A stretch of DNA of 64,000 nucleotides. It comes from Lutjanus erythropterus (lineage: Eukaryota; Chordata; Actinopteri; Lutjaniformes; Lutjanidae). A program made the position numbers and the translations under genes. This document shows, one piece after another, positions 1 through 13,268 of this stretch. The notes beneath the pieces were generated by a model, which did not search any database, was not told the origin of the DNA, and saw only the letters and a list, made by a program, of their open reading frames with translations. The number at the start of each line of letters is the position of its first letter. Positions within the stretch are counted from its first letter, which is position 1. The stretch is from the NCBI GenBank assembly GCA_020091685.1, contig CM034594.1:3446903-3510902 (forward strand), given 5' to 3'.

Positions 1-2854
1 AGACCTCTCCAAAATTGTGTACTTTATGTATGCCATGGGTATCTTCATTAATTCAGTAAATATGAGGACATGGAACCAAGATGTAACAGTAGTTCAGCTC
101 CAATGTAAGTTCATCTGGAATTTCCGACCGACTGACAAATGTACATGAGTATATTGACTCGTCGCTGTCACCTTATATTTCCCAAATTGTAGTAGGCTAA
201 CCTGGCACAAGGCAGTCAGTCTTAATTTTATGGTTTGCCTTTGTTTTCATGTCAAAAATAAATCTGGCTAACTTCAGGAATTGTTTACGCCTTAAATGCA
301 TACCTCATGTCTTTAGTGACCCAAGACTTCATTATATTCTATCATCTTCATTCATTTCGTTCAATTAAGCAATCCCCTTCCCTGTGTTCCTCATTTGTTT
401 GTAATCAATATCGTAATAAAATGCTTATCCAATGTTTTCCTCTAAAAGATTCAGGGGGTAATACATGTTTTATGCAAGTGACAGCAGGTAATTGACCCTG
501 TTGTCTTGCTGTTACTATGAATAAATGCAGGCACAGTGATGACAAAGTTTGGTTACAGCAGTTCCTGCCACAGTAACATGATGGTGCTGAACCTGAGTGT
601 CAGATGTTTCTTTGATATTTTAGTGTTTTGATCACAGTAGCTCTGTTCACTGATGTTGAGGAACTTTGTGTTTGTATCATTTATGAGTCAAGAACTGGAG
701 CATGAGAACGACGAAGCCAGTCCAGATGTCATGAGCTTATAATGTGACAGTGGTCAAGATACCATCCAAGTAGCAGTCCCAAGAGAAGTTAAGGTTTAGG
801 AAGTAACCTTATGTAGTTGCTTCAGCTGCCTTGACGTTGCTGCTATGAATGTGCAAGTAGTTTTACAAGCCAAAAACGCTCTTTCCTTGAAAACCTTAAT
901 CTTCAGCCACTGTGGCATTGTGTCCATCGCTGGAGAAAAGGAAAGAGAAGGAAGAGAAAACGTTCTGAACCAATAAAATGACACATACATTGGTACACTT
1001 CCTGTGATTGGTCGAATGGCCAGAGCTTTGTTGAACTATATTGTAAGGACCACAAAACTGACCTGTGATTGCTGAGCTGACTAGGGTTAGACTACCTTTT
1101 CATTGTGGTTTAACTTTTCAAAACTCAACATAGAAAACGCTTGCTGCAGAAATGTCATGTGGAATGCAAAGCTGGCAAGGTCAGCAGGTTTAAACAGTCG
1201 CAAAATACAGAACAACTAAAAGCTAAAGAGCGCATCGTTTTTTTTGTAGCCTGAAAGCCAAGTCCCCCATTGCAGCTGCAGCTAACGTTAGCATGCGTGC
1301 AGCCGGCTTCTAAACCGTGTAACCATCCGTGGATAATGAAAGTTTAATTGAGGCATCACCAACTTCAATGGCATCTTCAGGTGATTAATGAGCTTGTTGG
1401 ATAAGTTTTTGTTGGAAATTGGGCTTTGTATCATAATAACTGTCCTGGGTGGGCTAGCATTTTTATTAGCATTAGCCAAAACACAACCACTGTCTGTCTA
1501 TGAAACTGCTTACCAACCAACATAATACTTAGTGCGCCACATCAGTGTGTGAGATTTATTAGTACATCCAAAACCTCAGTATGATACCAATATTCATGAA
1601 ATCCAGACTATCAACAGGGAAATATTACAGGATGCAAGCACAGCAGTGGTAACAACGACAACAACAGAACAGGAAGGATATCACATGTGCTTCATTCAAG
1701 ACACAAACAACAGCATTGGCCTGATGACAGACTGACAGGCTGCACAGTCTAAGAACTGGGTTGAGATGGAGAGGGAGGGATTTTTTTTTTCATGTGGTGT
1801 AAAATGCTCTAAATAAATAACTAAAAAGAGACACAACTGATTGCTTAACGTATGAAAATGAGATCCTAGTTGTAACAAAAATGGATTATCCTTTAAAGCA
1901 ACTACTGTACACGCACTTAATATCATACTATTAATTATTCTGTAAGGCTTTGGGAGCTTGTGTGGTCGGTCCGTAGGGTGTTTGTTACATTTTATAGTCA
2001 GCAAAGAAAAATAAGCAACAACTTATTGAAAACACTTGCATAACAGACAGCTTTCTGTCCTCTCTTCACTCTGTCAGACACAAACAGACTGGACAGGAGA
2101 GTGAGGAGGGAATGGAGAGGCCATAAGGTCACAGCAGATAATAAGGAGAGACAGAAGAGAGGAGGGCAGTAAAGATAGAGTGAGAGAAGAATAGATAACA
2201 CAGAGATGGATAGTGTGGGTCAACTGAGGTGCTGATGCAAAAAGTGAAGGACAGAGACAAAACTCTTCGGGGGATGGCCACAGAAAATGATGAACAGATG
2301 GAGAATGAAATAAAAATTTTCCTCATTACTCCCAATTTGTGGATGATGCATCCAAACTATTATCTCCACCCAATGATTTGCCAACATCCATAACAATAAT
2401 CGGCTCTGAACAATTAAATGAAAAGTGCTTCTGTGTGGTTTCACCGAGCTCAGAGGACACCAAGCAGCTGCTAATCCCATTCACTATTGTGTGGTTGATA
2501 TAAATTATTAATATGGGTGAAAGCAATTAAAAGCCACGTAACACAGGACCATTGAGCCAGGCACCTCCGCCCTCATTTGTCTTTTTGTCCTCTTTGTGAT
2601 TCCAAGTGTACCCTGAAGGCATGTAGGTGTGCTATTTGGAGTTCAAACAGCTAAATTAAAGGCAATATTTAAATCCATTAAGACTCACTGCGCACTCAGC
2701 CTTACCTATTAACACATTAGATTAAGACTGGAAACATTTGCACAGTATCTACGCCATTATGTGACTAATTAAAGTTTTGCTATAAGAAAAATAAAAACCT
2801 GCAGAGCAAACAACACAAACTTTCAACAACAAAACTGACTTAGTTTGAAATTAT

Positions 2855-3050
2855 AGCTAACACGCTAACAAGTTAGCATGTTACACAAACAGGGACTCAT
2901 GTTAGCCATGCTCACTAAAACACATGCAAGGTAATATACTAAAAGTTAAACATGTGCCCCACGGACAGTGTTTTTACATGTTATCATACTAACATAATCA
3001 TACAAATAAATGTTATGCTAAATGTTAGCATATCAACATGTAAGAATGTC
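2855..3050. repeat. TTAGCATG-type interspersed repeat
   Basis: Repeated words GCTAAC, GTTAGCATG, TTAGCCATGC and ATGTTAGCATATCAACATG in a 200-bp stretch, a pattern found in many teleost introns. Related words occur at 1280-1295. Confidence 0.5.
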
Positions 3051-3133
3051 ATCCGAGCACTTGGTGAAGATCATCTAGCATAGTTCGGTCCAAAGGTAAC
3101 AAAATCTGGCAAATAGCATCTCTAAAACTCACT

Positions 3134-3342
3134 AATAGACCTTTTCCATGGCGGCTTATTGATATGAAATAGTACAACGGTGTCACCATTGATACCTATT
3201 AAGGCCAAATTCCATTTAGTGTAGCAGGGCCTTTCCAAAGAGCCAACACAATGGCACTACCCTAAATCTGTTTCACCTGAATGGAAGTGAACCTGTTTTT
3301 ACTTTTTCATATCAAAATGGCTGCTGTGAAAAAGGTTTATTA
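3134..3342. mobile_element. Short MITE with about 40-bp imperfect terminal inverted repeats
   Basis: The left end AATAGACCTTTTCCATGGCG continues to GATATGAAATAGTA. The right end, reverse-complemented, is AATAAACCTTTTTCACAGCA continuing to GATATGAAAAAGTA. The ends match at roughly three positions in four over about 40 bp, and the element is about 209 bp. TAA-like bases flank both sides. No coding capacity. Confidence 0.78.
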
Positions 3343-3559
3343 ACACATTATATCATGCTTATTTAATTCATCTATTTGCAAAGATAAGCTAACTGGCTGC
3401 AGCTTTATATATATTGTACAGGTATGAGAATGGTATCAATCTTCTCGTCTAAAAAATGTAAAACTATTTATTTAAATGACATCCAACTACATAATGCCCT
3501 ACAGTGAAGCATCATATGAGTTTCATGCTTCGTAGAATCCAAGCAGCAACCTCAGTGTC

Positions 3560-3840
3560 AGCGCCAGCGCCAAAGTGCTGTATGGCAGCTTGAGGCTGGC
3601 TCCAAAAGCGAGTAGATCCGTTGATATTAACATATCCATCTTGGCAGCAGAAACATTTTTACTATAATAACTGTGCAGGTTTTTTTTTAATAAAACTTAC
3701 CCATGTAAATCATATTAAGGCTAAGCTATGCATAATTAAGGGCATACCTGCTATGGTGGGTGTTATCACAGGTGGTTAGCCACTCGGTAGCAGCTTCATT
3801 CGGCCTGCCTCAGCTCGACCTCTTTGCCCCTTTTTGGAGT
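3560..3840. repeat. Interspersed repeat with GGCAGCTTGAGGCTGGCTCC
   Basis: The string GCAGCTTGAGGCTGGCTCCA followed by AAAGCGAGTAGATCC is one I recognise from many teleost introns. The boundaries are approximate and no ends were found. Confidence 0.45.
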
Positions 3841-4095
3841 TACCAGAATCAGGCACTGACTGTCTGTCTCGTCTGTCTTAGTCTGTGATAATTTGCCACT
3901 GGTCTCAAACTACAATATTTCTGGGAAAATTTTAAATCATTCATTTTTGCTGGAAATCATTTTTTCCAACTATTACCAGTATCATGTTTAATGGTCAAAA
4001 CTTGCAGTATGACATTTTGTTTGCATTACTTATTGCTTATGTAAAGTAATGCTACATGTGATGATAATGGTGTGTTAATGTTGCACTGGACGTAC

Positions 4096-4309
4096 TCGTG
4101 GTGTCCCCAGCCCAGCTCAGGGAGGTAGGGCAGCTTCTTTATCCTGATGATGGAGTCGTAGAGGGAGGGCTGCAGGGACTGGGCCACGGCGTTGGCCAGG
4201 ATCACAGCTATCATCACCGGCAGGATGTGGGAGATCTGGCCAGTCAGCTCGAACACGATGACTGCGGTGGAAACTGTGTGGGTGACCGCTCCTGACAAGG
4301 CCGCCGCAC
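4096..4309 (-). CDS. clcn2: clcn2 window exon 13: helices O-R, inner-gate tyrosine, start of cytosolic linker
   Basis: Encodes residues 430-499, 214 nt. It reads [20 protein letters not shown], continues [20 protein letters not shown], then [20 protein letters not shown] and [10 protein letters not shown]. The tyrosine of SLYD corresponds to the conserved helix R tyrosine that coordinates the inner chloride ion. [15 protein letters not shown] leads to the cytoplasmic CBS domains and is CLC-2-like. The acceptor is ACCCAAAG. I chose the donor GTACGT after CACCACGA because phase 2 keeps the usual Glu/Gln codon split; a weaker alternative lies six bases downstream. No CBS exon was found in 1-4095, so the gene continues outside the window. 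Confidence 0.94.
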
Positions 4310-5365
4310 CTTTGGGTAAGGGAGGGGACAGTCGGGTGAGCAAAAGAACAGAGAAATACTGTAGAGAAGCAGTTGTTCAGATCAGTGGAGGGGTCTGGTG
4401 CTAAATAAAGAGGGTCCTTGAGGGGGATTCAGGGGCATCATCCATCAAAATGAAAAATAGTTTAATATTACCATGATTTCAAAGGGCAATAAATTACAGT
4501 TTCACCACCACATAGCATATCATGGAGAGGATGTTAAACAATACCCGTGACTCAAGATCTTGACTACTACTGCTGATATTTCTCACTTTCAGATCTCACT
4601 TCCCACCAGACCTGCTAATTTCTGAAAATAGAAATAGCCTCAGCAACAGAGGATAGTGTTAAGAGTGACTAAAGCAAAACAGGTTTGTTCTCAAGTTTTA
4701 AATTTACAAGGTGATATACTATAACCTCTGCACACCGGTAATTTCTATTTAGTCTACTTCATACTTTACTAAATTTTAGAGAGAGATATCTACATCTTAT
4801 TGATCTGGGAGCTGCTGTTAATGCTAACCTTACTGACAAATGTTTTACATAATAAACTTACGCTGAACTGATAAAATATAATCAATTTTTACCACTCTGA
4901 AGTATTAAATATTAGATCAAATCCACCACTTGCAACATTTAAATCAGTACCACTAATAAGGAAATGTTAAAAGATCGAAAGGGACAAGACAGACCTTTTA
5001 ATTTCAATAGTTTATGCACATAATTTCCACTCATTTTAAATTTTTTTAGGGTGACTATGTAACGACGGACTTCAGATGAAAAATAACCTCTTGTGTAACT
5101 GTATTTAAAGCAGTGCTTATTAATCCCCACTGTTCCTGTTAAATAAAACATCAATTTAATAAACAAAATACATTGTGCTCAGAACTCTTCTATACTTTTC
5201 TGTGCTTGAGAGGACCAAAGTGGAAACTGCTTGTATGGATTAAAAATCTTGGAGCAGAATCATTCCTACACACATGCTCTTTAAATAACTTACTTACAGC
5301 ATTCACGTAGTCCTACTTCATTTTAAAACTATGATAATTCTTTTTTTTCCCCTAATATATTAGTG

Positions 5366-5409
5366 TTTGGGGCTTTTCATCAAGATATGACAGGAAAGGG
5401 GGAAGAGAG
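5366..5409 (-). mobile_element. Possible SINE tail fragment
   Basis: On plus, GTTTGGGGCTTTTCATCAAG followed by ATGACAGGAAAGGGGGAAGAGAG resembles the reverse complement of the SINE tail and body in the other copies, with internal deletions. The head is missing. The match is by eye only. Confidence 0.4.
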
Positions 5410-6039
5410 CTAGTATGTTTGAAATATACTCAGTACAGCAATTTATATAATAAAAACACTGAAACAACAATTGAAACAGCTGCACTGTATTTTAAAACCA
5501 TCAGTAAAATTCAGTAAATAGCAAAGTTGTCCCCTTTATGACTTTATAACATAAATAAATAAAGAACATAAACAATAACATAAATAAAGAAACAGAAAAA
5601 AAATTAGTGTCAATAAACATCTATTAATGGTAATTAAACTGACCTGTACAGATGCGACTATAAGAGGTTTCACTTTGAGTATCACCACTTTTACTTAAGA
5701 AAAGAATTGGTACAATTCTTCCACCACCACTTCTTCACTACAAAAGTCTCTGATTTCATTTTAACTTATACTTATGTCCCAAGTTTCAGGCTCAAAATAA
5801 AGAGGGACCACTCTTTCACCATTTAAGCTCCAACACAATGGATCTGCTTCCCTCTCACTGTCAGATCAGCAGAGTACCACATTTTAAAAAAACTGTTAAA
5901 AAACCCACTTGTATCAGCTGGCGTTTTTATAAGCATGCTGCTTGGAATTCCTGTTGGTTGTATTTGTCTTTTCATTTAGTTTCGTTGTTAGTCTAATTTT
6001 TTTACTTGCACTTTTATGATGTGTGCTACTATGCGGTTC

Positions 6040-6205
6040 TTTGTTCTGCAGTGTTTCGCTTGTTACATGGCTTTTATTGCTGAGAATCTGCTTCTGTTTA
6101 TAAATTGTATTTTATTTGCTGTTTTCATGCTGTGTATCAATATGCATTTTATTATCTGTGAACCACTTTGTAACTGCTCTTTTGAAAAGTGTGATATAAA
6201 TACAG
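6040..6205 (+). mobile_element. Repeat with GAAAAGTGTGATATAAAT 3' end
   Basis: ACCACTTTGTAACTGCTCTT then TTGAAAAGTGTGATATAAAT is the forward form of the ending seen in reverse at 19187. The 5' extent is uncertain. Confidence 0.5.
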
Positions 6206-6639
6206 CTGACTCACTTAAAGGCATAATATGCAAAATGTTCCCTAAAATACAATGTATGTTCTCATATAAATATAATCCATTTCAGTCATCACACTAGAAG
6301 TGTGTGGTGGTGTTTGTACCTGCAGAGACCCTACCGTTCTCTGCCCTCCTGGTGCATTTACACACAGCTCCGACAAATCTGACTCTACTATTAATTTATT
6401 AATGTGTTACTTTTATTATGGTAAACATGTGACTTCACAACTTTTGTCTCTTAGAGGCTGCTGTAAGAAGTACCACAAATAAATGTCATGAATAATTTAA
6501 CATTCCTTTTTTGTCCTTGAAATGTATAAAAATGCGACTTTAGTGTTATTCTTAGATTTATAGTTATCTATAGTTATTAACAATACCAGCCTTTGTTTCA
6601 GTGCCCTGATGTCATTTTAGATTATATATATGTATAAAT

Positions 6640-6900
6640 ACATAAAGGGGTCAAGTTGTAGTTCCAGAGCCATATGCGGCTCTGGCCCCTCTCCAGTGGC
6701 TTCCTGTAGCATTAACAAAAAATTACATGGACATGAACAATGCTTATTTTTCTAATATTTTATTCATTTATCATTATTGTAGGCCTAAAGTAATCCTTAT
6801 ATTCTCCTGCTAAAATTTGTGTAGCCCATACACCAATTAAAAAACATGTTTTAATATTTCAAATAAATTGTGTATCATAACCCACATCTGTGGGGCGCAC
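6640..6900. mobile_element. hAT-like fragment with GAGCCATATGCGGCTCTGG
   Basis: The palindromic GAGCCATATGCGGCTC followed by TGGCCCCTCTCCAGTGGCTT is a familiar teleost repeat string. The limits are approximate. Confidence 0.45.
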
Positions 6901-8414
6901 AAATTCAATTTCCTGGTTCAGATCATATAAAAAATATGCTGCATACACAGCATGTTTGATCCAATCAACAAAACAACACTTCAGCTTTGGAAATCAAAGA
7001 TTCCAAGTCATCATCTTGTTATCAGTTTCCTCTCTACTCTCAGGCCAACAAACCATATTCACATTCCTCACACACAGTCTTCTCTCATGTGCCCATAAGG
7101 CAAAAATTGAGTTATTCATCTAATTCAATACAACAGGAAACCTCAATATTTCCAAATCTTTTTTTCCCCTCAATAAAGTGTTGTGGAAATGATATAAAAG
7201 CTGCATCAAAGCAGACAGAGCAGCATGGGGCCAAGTGAGCCTTCACTGCTCGACAGAGAAAATGGATGAGTCCAATCCAAAAAACGAGATGAACAGTGGG
7301 GAAAAAAAACGCAGAGCATGAAAGCATTAAAATAAAGCGCAAAGCGAGAGGAGGGAAACAGATGGTGGGTGAGAGAGTCTACAAAGGCAGGTTTCATTGT
7401 TCTTTCTCGTAACTTAATTAAGCCTGTGTATGTCTGCCTATCCCCCTCAGATAAATGCTGCTGCTCTCTCTGCCCGTCCTAACATTTAGTGCTTAAAGCG
7501 AGCTCCGCTGCGAGATGAAAGAGGCTCATCAGAGTGTCAGGCCTGTAAAGGGCTGAGTCATCAGCTACAGTGCACCACAACAACAACATCAGCAGCCCCA
7601 GAAAAACAGCCGCCGCCAACCTGCAACAGTGGCATAATCAGCACGGCTGTCAACAAGTAGCACAGCGGAGGGAATCACAACACTGCATCTCATTAGACAC
7701 GCAGCATCAGAAGGGATGGAAGTGACGTGGCGACGAAGGGACAGCTGGTGTTTGCGAGACATGAAGATACGCTGAGGATTTTTCTGTAACAGTCAAAAAC
7801 ATCAAGATTTCTTTGTTCTTAAAAAATTAATAAGCAGAACAATAACACCAAGCCGCTTCTGACTGTTCATGTTCCACCTGTTACATAGAACCAGAATTTT
7901 ATCTGATCTACTCTAATCGCAAGTATTTGCAAGAAACCGTATGTGATAATATTTATGTGAAGGAGTCCAGTTGCATCAGAGATGTCACAAGAACAGATAC
8001 TTTGGTACCAAGTCCATGCCGACCTCTTGATGGTGCGCTGTAAGTACAGGGATGCAATGCTTCTGGACCTGATGGGGACAACATATACAAAATGTCTACC
8101 ACATGCTAAAGATGGCAACAAGTGCAGCTGCCGCGACAGCTCCGCCTCAACTTGTCGATAAGAAAAACAATAAACAGCGTGTCACCATGTCGGTAAGCTT
8201 TAACTACTGCTCACACTCTGAGTTCAACTTATAGACAAAGTTCAGCAGCAGAAATCACTTTTTCACTTTCCACACATGAGCAATGTGTTCCTCTGATGGT
8301 TATTCATAAGGGGCTGAATTTTATTATCATTTTAGTTTTTTACTGTGGCATCAAATAAGGGAAAGAGAATCATGAAACTTCAGCGGCAATGGTATTGACT
8401 ACTAAATTTCATGG

Positions 8415-8482
8415 TGGATGGATGGATGGATGGATGGATGGATGGATGGATGGATGGATGGATGGATGGATGGATGGATGGA
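8415..8482. repeat. GGAT tetranucleotide microsatellite
   Basis: About seventeen near-perfect TGGA units. Confidence 0.97.
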
Positions 8483-10026
8483 TAGACCTCCTTCTGTAGA
8501 GTTAGATTAATGTGAAAGTCTGATATATCAGCCCATAGTAGCTTTTACAGATATATTGGAAAGGCTGAAGACATGTTTTCATTTTATGTCAGCATTTGAA
8601 TCTATTTTACTTCATCCTCAAATGTAAGAACTCTCAACTGACAATTGTAATACAGATAACAGAGAAACAACTGGCTAATAAAAAAATAATTCTATTGGCC
8701 TTCCATAGGTTTTTTTTATCATTTATTTTCTAACTTCTCACTTTTCTTATTAATTTATTCTTTAGCTTAATGTACCAATTTTCCTTGTCAGTAATCTAAT
8801 AATGAGACAATGTTTATACCGCCTGAGGATTTTTTATTTGTGCTTTAGTTTGCATTGTTCATCTACTGTTAATGCAAACTCAACATTTCCTGCAGTTTCT
8901 TCATTGTGAAGTCCCAACAAGTCATTAAAATCTCCAGTCTTTTGCTTAATTTTCATATAAATTAAGTACATCATACTGATTTTTTTTTTCTCTCATACAC
9001 TTTTACTGGCTTTTACTGTGAGACAGCTGCAAGAAAAGCTGATTCTACCGTGTTTAGCAACCAAAAGCAAAATCTATGTTTGATAAGAAATGGCCTGAAA
9101 CTGCATCTGGATGCTGTATTTTTATGACCTGTCAAGAAAATAATAGCCCTAGTGATTATTTTATCAGAAACAAAGAATAAAGCAAATCTTGAAAGGAGAG
9201 AGAAGAAAAACACGAACAATTACACAACTAAAACTGAGGGGAAAAAGTAAGTAAAGTAAGTAAAGAAAGTAAAACATGAAGTCACACACTGAAAAAAGGA
9301 TAAACGGAAGCTAACAGCAACTTCTCTGGCACAATTTTCTGTTTTTTTAAAGAAGCTTTGAATTACACAACAAGTTACACTTTCAACTACCAAACTTTTA
9401 AGTAGGATATGAACTCCTGACAGCAGCCCTATGTGCTGCGGATGTTTGTTGTCTTGTCAGCTGCTGTCTGAGCTGTTATGCAGTCATTTTTTTTGTCTAG
9501 TCCAGTGATCTTGTAAATGTAATTCGAATCTGTCTTGAGTGTTTGAGTCTGATCATATCCCATGTCTCCTTTAATCAGGGTCCATTTAGAGTCTTAAGTT
9601 GAAGCTGAATAAATTGAACCTGTAGGAAATATTCATCTTGATTCATTTTCTATGACTGCTGGCAAGAGAAGTAAAATATTTCACTCAAGGTGGAAGCACT
9701 GATGCCTCACAGAAACCTAATGAGAAGTAAAGAAAATGTGTGCTCAGTTACCATACTGAAAAGACTGAATCACTTAAAAGCAGCCAAGTTGGATGAGAAT
9801 AAGAAATATTTTTGTTTATGTCCCAGAACTGCCACAACCCCCAATATTAATGATTTGAAACTGACAAAATGGTTTATATGAGCAAGAGAAAATACTAAAA
9901 TATGGATATTAAGAGAACAGCAAAAAAAAAAGTTAGAGCACATTAAAATGACTTAGAAGAGTAGTCAAGAGAGTGAAAATATAGAGACTGATGAATCACA
10001 GCACCATGATTGTGTCTTTAACTTAC

Positions 10027-10137
10027 CCACAACAGCGTAGCCTCCTGGCACTATGGGGTAGATGGTGCCATCTGTGTGAATGCCATCTGGGAACCAGGCT
10101 GCCATGCTTTCTCCAACCAGACGACCAAAGGCTGCCC
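10027..10137 (-). CDS. clcn2: clcn2 window exon 12: helices N-O
   Basis: Encodes residues 393-428, 111 nt, phase 1 in and out. After the split glycine it reads [20 protein letters not shown], then [26 protein letters not shown] is among the most conserved strings in the CLC family. PGGYAVVG continues into the next exon. The acceptor is TTTCAG and the donor is GTAAGT, a perfect consensus. It lies only 736 bp after exon 11, so the two could easily be covered together in transcript mapping. Confidence 0.95.
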
Positions 10138-10943
<806 letters not shown>

Positions 10944-11725
10944 CTAAGACAGAAAAAAGGAGATAAAGAAAGAGAAGACATGAAAAGAAAGAACAGGTTG
11001 GCATTTCAATTAGCTTCATAGTACCATCCTGTGTGCCCCTAGATGATAGCCAAGTTGAATCCTCCACCAACAATGAGGAGGCAGCCATGCGGAGCTTATT
11101 GCTGAGGTTAGATTGAGCTGTCACTTTCACTCCTCATTTGACAAAGACCCTGAAATGAACCCTGGGTAATGAGCGGGCTCCGCCGATTGGCTGACACTGT
11201 ACCAGGCTAGCGGAAGCTGGCTAATTAGGAAAGACAAACAAAAAGGGAAATGTCACCACTGACAATGTGTGAGCGTTAATATCAGGTGTGTGTGCATTTG
11301 TGCATGTGTGGATCTAAGTTCAACAGACACTGTATGACTCCTACACGGCCGGAGTGGTTATCTTTGGAAAGAAAAAGGTGCACTGATACTTACACAGTCT
11401 TAAAACTATAATGATCAAAAACAAGATTCATCCATACTGGTGTGGACTCATTAGATGTTAGATTAGATGTCTCATTAAAATTCAATTTAAGCTCTACACA
11501 GCCAGTGTAATATTGATCAATTCTACAGTAAATATATGATCAATCATTATGTCCTTGACATTGGAGGTGGACAACACTGACTAAGCCAAATTTTTAGCAC
11601 ATGATCAGTATCTCAGTGTGTTCACAGCAGTTTGGTCAGCGGCCGTATACTTCAAAATATGATGCTGTAGGTCTCCCACTAGCATCACTTAGTTGGCTGT
11701 TTTTGGGTGAAAAAACTCTGGCTTA

Positions 11726-12060
11726 AAGGTCCAGTGTGTAGGACATAACACTATGTTTTCATTAGTTTCTAATCCCCTGAAAATAGAGTAGTTATATTTT
11801 CATTACATTACAATGAGATGTTTATATCTGCAGAGGGCAAGAAGGCTGCCACTTGTGCCTTAGACCGGCTAAAACCTGGTCCAAGTGCAAAGTCTGTGCG
11901 CAATAGGTCTGTCTGCACAAGATAGCAATGGTGCGTTTGGCATCTCACACGCGTCTCCACACTCACAAAACAACTTCATTTATGTCAAATCTTTTTCCCC
12001 ACACAGGAGTGTCGATTAGTTAAGTGTCCTTTGAACAAAAAGAAAGTGAAAATATTGAAG
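11726..12060. mobile_element. AAAGGTCCAGTGTGTAGGA-type repeat
   Basis: Starts TTAAAGGTCCAGTGTGTAGGA, followed by TCTAATCCCCTGAAAATAGA and CTGCAGAGGGCAAGAAGG, as in a common teleost MITE-like repeat. The right end is uncertain. Confidence 0.6.
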
Positions 12061-12192
12061 TTAACGGTGTACATGTGTCTTGGGCTTGGCTGAGGAGCAC
12101 AAAACAATCACAAAACACCTTTCATTTATGTAAAACAGTGTGTGCATGTGTGTATCTAAAAATATTCTCATAAATAAGAAACAAGGAATCAG

Positions 12193-12202
12193 TATTATTA
12201 TT

Positions 12203-12270
<68 letters not shown>
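12193..12270. repeat. ATC trinucleotide microsatellite
   Basis: Four TTA units followed by over twenty perfect ATC units. The translation on minus is a methionine run and is not coding. Confidence 0.97.
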
Positions 12271-13183
12271 TAAGCATATTGGGATCCAGAAAGTCTAGGA
12301 TTACACAATTACAATCTATAACTTCTCTCCCTGCCTACAGTCCACTGGCACTTTCTTCAGCAGCTTCAGCCAGTGGATCTGCTTAATAATGTTGATGATG
12401 ATGAATTACAGCAAATGAAAGAATGAATGAACGAATGAATACAGCATAATTGTAAGGTGCTTTAGTGTAAAACATAACCAGTTACATATCTGCATGACAT
12501 CTGTGGTTCATGTATTGTACTATTTTTTGAAGGCATTCATGCAAAATAAACTACACTTGAAACAGTTTTAGAGACACCCAGCCATCTCCATATATTGCAT
12601 GCCCTCGCACTTTAACTTCTCAAACCAGGAGATATGTCTCCTCACTTTAAAAATCGTTTCTCTTTGATTCCTCCTGGTAAATCCACTGTCATGCTGCCAC
12701 CACTTTCACTTCTGGTGCACCTGCTTCTTAAAGGTGATGAGAGGTGACTTTCTGATTGGTTTGTTGTGTGCTCCACCTAGACTCGCCTGTGATTTGATCA
12801 AGGCACTTGGGCAAACCTGGAAGGTGTATCCCGCTGTGCGCTGCTGATGTAAGGAGTGGGGCAGGACAGGATACTCCTGCGCCTCTAGAGTAAGATGACA
12901 AAGGTGGATTTGGACACGTCTTGAATTAATTAAATCTATTGCGCCTTGCACTTTTAACTTGTGCTTTAAATCAGTGTAAGACAGGACCCATAGTCTTTCA
13001 GCAAAATAATTTTTTACACACTTTTCGATCTGTTCTGACACTGTTACTGTCTATTGTACTGTACTGTAGTGAATATTTTGGACAACAGCTGGTTACAGTT
13101 ATTGTGGGTTTCATCGCTAACTGTACATTTCCAGCTGGATTAAACTGCATTGTTCTCCACTCGGTGTGACAATCTGTCACACA

Positions 13184-13267
<84 letters not shown>
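13184..13267. repeat. CA microsatellite
   Basis: About forty perfect CA units, the longest uninterrupted dinucleotide run in the window. Confidence 0.98.

Positions 13268-13268
<1 letters not shown>

Larger units (their letters stand above)
1..4095. other. Intron 3' of window exon 13 (start of clcn2 intron toward CBS exons)
   Basis: No exon recognised on either strand. I searched the minus strand for the CBS1 opening (VEDIMVRDV-like) and saw nothing comparable. The region holds TTAGCATG-type repeat DNA (2855-3050), a short MITE (3134-3342) and a repeat fragment near 3560-3840. The stretch 2500-2720 is not obviously repetitive and looks like ordinary unique sequence. Small open frames here lack any recognisable domain. 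Confidence 0.7.
4310..10026. other. clcn2 intron between window exons 12 and 13
   Basis: About 5.7 kb. It contains a degenerate SINE tail (5366-5409), a LINE-like 3' end with an AAGTG..ATATAAAT tail (about 6040-6200), a hAT-like fragment with GAGCCATATGCGGCTCTGG (about 6640-6900) and a GGAT microsatellite (8415-8482). The stretch 7390-7790 has more GC, little repeat character and several short purine-rich blocks; it is the most enhancer-like part of this intron, but that is inference only. No gene is seen. Confidence 0.65.

Noticed and set aside
12061-12270. Poly-methionine open frame on minus
   Set aside because: Produced entirely by the ATC repeat.
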